Shown here: positions 57,388 to 64,000 of the stretch, in pieces
Layout: the number at the start of each line of letters is the position of its first letter
Position numbering within the stretch: position 1 is the first letter of the stretch
Source of the DNA: Isoetes taiwanensis
Taxonomy: Eukaryota; Streptophyta; Lycopodiopsida; Isoetales; Isoetaceae
Length of the DNA stretch: 64,000 nt
Assembly: GCA_021234155.1 (NCBI GenBank)
Contig: JAJEKV010000059.1
Location: 7,508,779-7,572,778, forward strand
Reading direction: 5' to 3'
Program-made: the position numbers and the translations under genes
Notes under the pieces: generated by a model
What the model saw: only the letters and a program-made list of their open reading frames with translations
Database searches by the model: none
Told to the model about the DNA's origin: nothing

Positions 57388-58102
57388 GGACATCGAGCAC
57401 AACCAATCTGGATCGTTGTCGCTATCACAGGGGTCTGCTGGCGATTCAATTCCACAGGAGGACACTGCATCCAAAAAAGGCAGTCCAGTAGAAGATAGTA
57501 CGACCATCAAGAAAGGACCTGAACGAGTCATGATCCCACATATGGATCCCGATCAAGAAGAAATCTGGTCAGAGCCAAACTCGAACTGGAATCCAGAGGG
57601 GCCTACCAAACTTGTAATTTTTGACATCAATGGAGTCTTGGCTGCAGTTTACCATGATGGTGACATCCCTGAGCTTAACACCTCGCAGAAGCCGACAAAA
57701 GTAGAGTCTAAAATCATGTATCCTCGGCCTAGAGCAAAGGAAATTATTAAATGGTGCCTGGAACGGGGATTCGAAGTGGCCATATGGTCTTGTATGGCAA
57801 AGAAAAATGTTGTCAATGTCCTTGGTGTTCTCGGCCTGCCAGTTTTGAAGTTCAAGTTTGTTTAGGAAAACGAAAGGATCGAGCATGTGTCAGACCTCGA
57901 TCCGGCGATCACAAAGGGGAAGCCTATTATGGTGAAAAGGTTGGAAAAGGTTTATGAAGCATACCAGGACTTTAACAAACACAACACACTGATCATAGAC
58001 GACTCCGCCTACGTGTGCTATCATAACTCGGACAATACAATCATTGCAAAGAGTTACCGACCAGAAGAGCATGAAATAGATAGGTGGTTGTCTTTATTGT
58101 AG
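57388..58102 (+). pseudogene. NIF/FCP1-like HAD phosphatase domain with Trp-to-stop lesion
   Basis: After an acidic Ser-rich leader the frame reads KLVIFDINGVLAAVY (57607-57655), the HAD motif I with Asp nucleophile and Asn in place of the second Asp. FEVAIWSCMAKKN (about 57770-57810) carries motif II Ser and the nearby Lys, and NTLIIDDSAYVCYHNS (about 57985-58030) carries the DD motif. The frame ends EHEIDRWLSLL and TAG at 58100-58102. The length of about 230 residues fits the NIF family. The one lesion is an in-frame TAG at 57863-57865 after FKFV, at a place where relatives usually have Trp, so a single G-to-A change explains it. A mitochondrial or plastid location is not indicated, and the protein lacks a clear targeting leader here. 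Confidence 0.75.
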
Positions 58103-59690
58103 CACATTTCTACTCAATTGCATATTGCTAATTTTTAATGGTATTGATGCAACTAGGCATATAGTTCTATTTTGAAGTAAGCTTGTTTACTTTCTTGAAT
58201 GCCGAACTGGATAAGGATTCAAGATGGGAACTAATAATGTTCTTAAGATGGGGTAGGAGTTGGGTAAGATTAGGAGTTAGGTAAGATCAATAGGAAATTC
58301 AAATTCATTCTGTTTTGTGCATTGCATGTGAATTTTTTGGTCAGTTTTTGTAGCATTCAAAAGTTTTCAAGTATTATACATCTAAGACAATTATTCCAGT
58401 GAGAAACATTTTGTGGTCATGGCAGACGTCTTCTTCAATATCACCATTGCATACACAACAATGTCTGATGGGATGACAATTACCTTGGTATTTATACACT
58501 GTTCATTCTACTTTGGAGATACGTTGATATTTCAGATGAAGGATATGATGCAGTATCTATATTGGCTGCATAGTTTGTTTAATGAAGGAAGGTCTCAGAG
58601 ATGTTGAAGATGTTCAACAACATTTAATGTCAAATTCCCTACCATCCAGTGTCACTCTTGATCCAAGTTGGGTTTATCTCAAGCAATTATATGGCGTAGG
58701 CTATATGTATTTCCACGAGTTGCACCTTTCTCATGTACCAGCACATCAGGAAACATCTTTAGCTCTATATCAAGGCTGATAGACGCCATGTTGTTGCCAG
58801 GACGAAGCCAAGGCAGAACTATCTTCAATTGTCTATAAAGATTGGGCTGGTGTCGCATTCTTACAGAATACTTCGAATACTATAGATATCATATTAAGTT
58901 GCTCCTTTCTTATGTAATTCGTCCGATGCTACATTATTGCTGAATGCGGAGTTGGATTGCAAATGGAGTCTTTTATAGTTTTCTGGCATGTCTAGAAGAA
59001 CATCGAAAGAGCATAACACTTCTATGGAGCAAGAAGGGCATTCAACACTAACAACTACTTAGACCTAACCGTTTCAAACATATCTTAAGTTTGTGGGGCC
59101 ATCTATTATGGCCATCACAACTCTGAGAGGCATGTGACATGTTTTTAGACAATGAAAGTTTACTTTATAGTGTGTATGTAGTCTATAGTTAAAGGTTATC
59201 CAGAACTTGCAGAACGGTCTTAATGGCTACAGAAAAGCCTCTATTGTCAAATGTAGAAAACATAACAAGAACCTCTAACACAAACAATATCTCAGCACTG
59301 GCGTATTTTAGATTGTATCTGCAAGTATGCACAAAAATTAAATTTGAATGATATCTCAACATCAATATGTCATAATCTCAACAATATAACTATATGGACA
59401 TAATTCTTCTTAACAATAAAATTATCTCAAAAGTATCACAATGCTTATTGTAAGACATTGTGTCGAAGACATTTTGGAAACAATATCACAATTTCTCTTA
59501 CACACCTTGTCCTACTTTTGTTGCCTAACAAAAAGCCCAGCAATGCTGGGCACTTTTTATAGTAATATATATGCATAGATAGTGATGGTAATGTGCAATC
59601 CAAGAACCACTAGTGACTTTTCTCTTGATCAACCTTAAGATTTAACAAACAATTAAATATTCAGTTGCCTCAGGCACCATCTTAGGCTAA
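58103..59690. other. No gene recognised
   Basis: AT-rich sequence after the phosphatase block. An open frame at 58582-58779 (includes DPSWVYLKQLYGVGYMYFHE) has no recognised motif and no supported context. Confidence 0.35.
59531..59557. repeat. Terminator-like hairpin
   Basis: GCCCAGCAATGCTGGGC at 59535-59551 is a tight hairpin (7-bp stem, 3-base loop) with AAAAA-rich sequence on its left and TTTTT on its right. In bacteria this would be a bidirectional terminator. In plant nuclear DNA it is more likely a transposon end or chance. Confidence 0.5.
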
Positions 59691-60430
59691 GGACAAGGGG
59701 ACGAAGAGGAGCCGAAGGAGATCTCCAAGTTCGGACTCCACGTCAGACAGTTTTGATTTCGATTCAAGATCAAAAGAGAAGGGGAATGCTCGACACAACC
59801 GCTGAAAAAGTGGCAGCAGTGGAGTAGACTATAAAAAAAGCTGGATTCAGCTCTCAGCACCATGTGGAAAGCTCAGAAACTAGAGCAGTTTTTGGCCAAC
59901 ACTAGATAAAGTATGGAGACAGAGGCATGGCTTGATGAGGTGAGATGAGAGAATATGAAATGCATATGGGATGAAGGACAAGGATAAGGGCAGAGTGGCC
60001 ACCGCTAACTTTAAGGGAGCAGCAAGAATATGGTGGGCAGGCTATGCCAGGGTCAATGGCTTAAGCAGTGATAGTTGCAAATTCAAAAGGTGCATTTAAG
60101 CGCCACTATATCCCCAGAGAACATAAGTGCCATATGAAGCGACAATTCTATAGGCTGGAAGAGGGTAACGAATCAGTGCAGAAATACATTGAAAAATTCA
60201 TGAGGCTATGGCTCCGTGTGTTGAGGCTGAGTGAACGACATGCTGTGGAAGGCTATATTGAGGGCCTCAATGACGAAATCAAAAAGCTTGTGAGAGCTAT
60301 CAAGCCGAGGCCAATGTCAGAAGCAGAGTCCAAAGCACCAAGCTTGTCCCTAGGACAGTGGGCAAAAGCAGTATGCATATAAAAAAGGGAAGAGTTTGGA
60401 AAGCTACAGTCCAAGAGCAGCAAGTCCGGC
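59690..60430 (+). pseudogene. LTR retrotransposon gag remnant
   Basis: A Ser/Arg-rich leader (RSRRRSPSSDSTSDSFDFDS, about 59710-59765) is followed, after a gap, by VATANFKGAARIWWAGYARV (about 59998-60055). Then, in another frame from 60068, comes FKRHYIPREHKCHMKRQFYR and EGNESVQKYIEKFMRLWLRV with GLNDEIKKLVRA. This is the usual plant gag order (A..L.G.A..WW, then F...F.P, then QFYRLEQG..SV..Y...F). Stops in the first half and a frame change near 60060 make it dead. No pol or LTRs follow. Confidence 0.7.
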
Positions 60431-61475
60431 ACCTGCTAGACCATAGTACAATGCCAACTATGGGAAGGAGGAGAAAAAGCAGGTCAGGACTCTGATGGGG
60501 CCATAATAGATTTTCTTTTGGCCTCTGTCCCGTTTTTTGAATTTAACCTCTGCAAAAAATCTATTAACATTCCCATTCTTTCCATTCTTAAGCTTGATGG
60601 TGGAACCTTTCAGATATGACTCCCTAGAATGTGCTTCCCTCCTATACATCTCTAGAGCATCGCCTTCGTTGCAAATGACTTCTATTCTGACTCAGTCTAT
60701 GGCAATTCTTAGATACACGAAACTTTAACAAAAGCAAAAAATACTAAATAAAACTATGTGATTTGTTAGAACCACATGGATCAGAAGGCGGCTATATAAG
60801 GTTTTTGAAGGTGTTGATCATAGGTGTAGGTGTCGATCAGCTTCCTTAGAGGTATTGTTACAAATTAGTTATTTTCCATTAGTTACCTCGATTTATGCGC
60901 GACACCAAGCACACGTTTACTAATAGGCTACTTATGTTCGAATTTGGCATTGCGCTATTGGTAGCTCCATATTGGTTGAATGCGATTATCATTCGAATAT
61001 GGCATTGAGCTATTCTTAACGGCAGGCTTTATAATAATCCCTGCCGTTGATCCAAGCTCTGTGATACAACATAAGAGGCACATGTTCAGCCTGCAAAGTT
61101 CGCAACAAACAATGGCGTGCGTCTGGCGGTCCGAATGCATCTTTGAGCCCATGATTGAGCCCCGGATGCTAATAATCTAGGCTGGGAGTTGATAATCTAC
61201 ATGTGGAAGGTACCGAGCCTGTGATAATCGATCTGGGGAGCTGATAATGCAGCTGTGGGCATAGCTTTGGGTGAGGCTACTTGCCTGCCGGTTAAGGGGG
61301 TTAATCCCCCTTGCTTGCCTGTTACAACAAATAAACTGTTTATTTGTTTGCCATAACAATAACCCCCTCATCATAAACCACACATTACCAGCAAATGAGT
61401 GTATGCCCCGGAATATTCCCCCCTACTCCATGTATTCAGCTAGAACCATAGGATTTGAGAATTTGCTATAGGGAT
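60431..61475. other. Upstream region of the release factor 3 gene; no gene seen
   Basis: No coding feature is supported. A perfect inverted repeat AAGGGGG / CCCCCTT with a TTAAT loop lies at 61293-61311, about 165 bp before the likely start codon. No clear TATA box could be assigned. Confidence 0.4.
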
Positions 61476-63955
61476 ATGGCCACATTTTCGTGTGGCTTGA
61501 GCAACGGACATGGCTGCTCTCCCTTCCTATGCGAACAATACTTTGCTAAGGCTTCCCCTTGCAGGCCACTCGGCATCATCAGGATTCCGGCAACTGCCAA
61601 AGATGGGCTTCATTCGCAATTTAGAGGAACCACAACATCAGCTGCAGCAGAACCGGCGGTTTTCGTCGAATCCCCAAGTGGGGTCTCCGAGATGGAAATT
61701 GAGAGCTCAGAATTTGCAAATAAGAAGAAAACTAGAGATGAAAATGAATTAGATACCAGAATTGGTCTCAGTTTCAATACCCATGTTACTGACGATGGCA
61801 TTTCGATGTTGGAAGAGCACGAAGGGCTTAGAACTGATTATTTAGAGACCTTCGAAAATGAAGTATCCATGTCTGCTGAGGAAGATAAGGAGGGTATATC
61901 GTCTCCGGAGATTATCAGAAATGAAGTCTTGAAAAGGCGCAATTTTGCAATTATATCGCATCCAGATGCTGGGAAAACTACTCTGGTATAAACACTTTCA
62001 ATCGCATGAATTTTCTGCCTGATGAACTATTATGCTAGTAGTCTTCTTTTTCATGTAGACAGAAAAGCTTTTACTTTATGGAGGTGCAATTCATGAAGCT
62101 GGTACTGTAAAAGCTAGAAGGGCTGCCCGGCATGCCACTTCTGATTGGATGGAACTTGAGAAACAACGAGGTATACTGTGTTCATATTACCTGTTGATTC
62201 TCTTTATGTATAACCAGATTGACCCTCAATAAACTGAAACAACAACAAGGCCACAGCCAAACAAGGAACTTCTAAACATCCGAGAGTAACAAATAAGTTC
62301 TGTCTTTATATCTAAAGAGCATTTTATGCAACCAATGTTCAAGAGAATTTAATACATGGATCATTTTTTTCACAATAGCATATCTGTTCAACCTTGGAAT
62401 CAAATGTAAAACATTATTGAGACCAAATCCTAGGTCGAGTTGTTTTTCTTGGTTTTCTTTAGCTTCTTTAGTGGTCTGCTTGATAGAACACCACTAGGTC
62501 TCAGGGCAGTTTATCTATCTAACCAAATATGAAATAGAGAGGCTTATTTGGTTGCTATGTAGGTATTTCAATCACGTCAACTGCTTTGGTTTTTGAATCT
62601 AGAGGATACAAGATTACACTACTTGACACACCTGGACATCAGGTTTCAGTTTTCATCTTTTGCTTTTTGTTTCTATATGTAACATGCCTGATTCACATTT
62701 GTTTCATATCAGGACTTTGGGGAGGATACATATCGGTATGATTCTCTTACTTTGATCATTTTAACTTGTTCCAAGTTCCTAACCAAAACGTTCATGAATT
62801 ATGTTTAAAGAGTTTCTTCAGGACATTGGCAGCTGCAGACAATGCAGTAATGCTGGTAGATGCTGGCAAAGGCTTAGAGCCACAGACAAGAAAGCTTTTC
62901 GAGGTAAATTTGTGCGTATTGTCATACGAAAGAGTGCCAACTTTAGAGCTAACATTGCTTGTCTCTGTATATACATTTGGAGAGGAACTTATCTCACATA
63001 TGCAGTAGAAAACTGAGTTCTATTTGGCAGTTTTTGACAAATATCTGAGGGCATAGTTTAGAGTAAAGATACCTGAGGGCATAGTATAGATTAAATGTTA
63101 TCTTTTACTTTCTATTCATTTCCAGATGCATTAAATGAACAGTTCTGTTTAAACATTTTTTCTTTTATGGCACCTACACGTACATAGTACTTAAGATTTT
63201 TATAAATGTCCTTCATTTTAGGTCTGTAGAATGCGCAAATTACCAATATTCACATTCATCAACAAGTTGGATCGTCCAGCTCTTCAACCTTTGGAGCTCC
63301 TGGACCAGATTGAAAAGGAGTTCGAATTGGCTCTGTACCCTGTCAGCTGGCCTATAGGTTCGGGAGACAGGTATCTCTTCTGCAAGCAATAAAGATTTTT
63401 GTTGCATGAATAAACAAGCTAAGGGACCATAATATGGTCTGTTAAAGTCCTAGGTACCTCTTGAAAAGCTTAACAGGTTATCTGACCACCTTAAGATTTA
63501 TATTTGCAAATGTTCCCACATAAATTCTGTTAAAGATGCATTTGATCCATAGGCCAGATTTCGGTTCTGCATGTTTCATTTTTTCCCAACCTTGTTGGCT
63601 TTTACATTGGAAATTCATATACAATAGGTTCAGGACAACTTCCTGGTAACCCAGACTGGACTTGAGAACGGGCATATGCTCAACCTCCAGTAGATTTGGT
63701 TAGGCACACATTAGAATAGTGTCCTCTCATGCCCATTTGTTAGCTCTATATGCAAGTTGATAAAGTTGACTAATAATCCTAGAACATCCAATTGGTTGCA
63801 GATTTGTAGGTGTTTATTACAGACCTCGACAAGAAATACATCTTTTTAAGAAGGGTGACGATCATGGAAGGACTGGAGCTAAAGTTAATGTGCACTCCTT
63901 GAACGATCCCGTTGTGAAAGAAATTATTGCAAACGATCTCTTTGAGCAGCTTAAG
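61476..63955 (+). CDS. Organelle-targeted peptide chain release factor 3 (RF3, PrfC-like), 5' seven exons; runs off the window
   Basis: RF3 is a translational GTPase that removes RF1/RF2 from ribosomes after termination. Exons 61476-61985, 62059-62170, 62563-62642, 62713-62735, 62822-62903, 63222-63370 and 63802-63955 all have GT-AG borders and join in frame for 370 codons, ending before a GTTTGT donor. Residues 1-150 are a poorly conserved Ser/Glu-rich leader starting [17 protein letters not shown], as in a plastid or mitochondrial transit peptide. Then come [17 protein letters not shown] (P-loop, G1), GISITST (G2), [20 protein letters not shown] (G3), FTFINKLDR (G4) and [32 protein letters not shown] and the WPIG segment are specific to RF3 rather than EF-G. 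An upstream in-frame ATG at 61455 is possible, but 61476 gives a more typical leader. Domains II and III lie beyond the window. Confidence 0.9.
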
Positions 63956-64000
63956 GTTTGTGCCCTGAGTTTATTGCTCATTTCTATTGGAAATGATGGG

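Larger units (their letters stand above)
53745..58102 (+). pseudogene. Composite gene: DGQHR/ParB-like domain plus NIF-type HAD phosphatase, broken
   Basis: Coding blocks in order: 53870-54027 (basic, ends KKRKITTP), GTAAGC...TTGCAG intron 54028-54088, 54160-54580 (CWWYVEVISCGKEKDLFLWQ, SVAAPDTRYLTLYVED), 54640-55216 (ParB/DGQHR-like domain), intron 55217-55693, 55694-55890 (HARQQWKALSCPQRPKGN, acidic tail), 55905-56315 (Lys-rich helix), 56420-57257 (several frames, acidic end), intron 57258-57387, and 57388-58102 (HAD phosphatase). There are several frameshifts and at least one nonsense codon, so the copy is dead. Treating the blocks as one gene rests on shared strand, order and splice sites. 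The biological role is unknown. DGQHR proteins are nuclease- or DNA-modification-related in bacteria, and NIF phosphatases act on Ser/Thr phosphates. Confidence 0.5.

Noticed and set aside
59531-59557. Evidence of bacterial contamination
   Set aside because: A single terminator-like hairpin is not supported by any bacterial gene. The surrounding sequence and the neighbouring gag remnant and spliced RF3 gene are plant-like.
1-64000. tRNA or rRNA genes
   Set aside because: No cloverleaf with A/B boxes and no conserved rRNA core was recognised by reading. A covariance search was not possible, so small ones could be missed.

Overview
This is nuclear DNA of a land plant. Protein-coding sequence is sparse, split by GT-AG introns of about 70-480 bp, and surrounded by decayed transposable elements. 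The elements are plant-type: Ty3/gypsy fragments with an initiator-tRNA(Met) primer site, a poly(A)-tailed retroposon, small inverted-repeat elements and two transposase-like pseudogenes. A bacterial-type release factor 3 gene for an organelle, together with the transposon families present, makes me favour a non-flowering plant with a large genome (fern, lycophyte or gymnosperm) over an angiosperm. That placement is inference.

Layout. 0-3 kb: an internally deleted gypsy element. 3.05-4.79 kb: a giant imperfect palindrome. 6-8.8 kb: a possible small spliced gene with a PDZ-like motif. 12.4-20.2 kb: a repeat-rich, frameshifted gene that ends in an acidic 36-residue repeat domain, a membrane helix cut by TGA, and an LEA_2/NDR1-HIN1-like domain. 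22.5 kb: an inverted-repeat element. 24.9-26.7 kb: a retroposon in minus orientation with a target-site duplication. 27.3-30.6 kb: a broken DDE-type transposase-like gene. 31-33 kb: simple and satellite repeats. 33.8-37.7 kb (minus): a broken gene combining a coiled coil, a RING/PHD-like zinc finger and an NIF/FCP-type HAD phosphatase. 38-45.2 kb: short inverted-repeat elements and three copies of a dispersed repeat, one with its core inverted and one carrying a group II intron domain V-like hairpin. 45-46 kb (minus): a small coiled-coil gene candidate. 46.5-48.2 kb (minus): gypsy pol remains. 49.7-52 kb (minus): a DUF7869-like transposase pseudogene. 52.5-58.1 kb: a broken composite gene with a DGQHR/ParB-like motif and a second NIF-type HAD phosphatase; its introns and upstream repeats hold ten copies of one palindrome. 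59.7-60.4 kb: a retrotransposon gag remnant. 61.5 kb to the end: the release factor 3 gene.

The release factor 3 gene is the only well-recognised gene whose exons join in frame without lesions. Almost every other recognisable coding block carries nonsense codons or frameshifts. The most unusual signals are the intron-resident palindrome family at 52.6-57.4 kb and the presence of two differently built genes that each end in an NIF-like phosphatase with the same D-x-N-G-V nucleophile motif. All family assignments come from motif recognition, without database searches.
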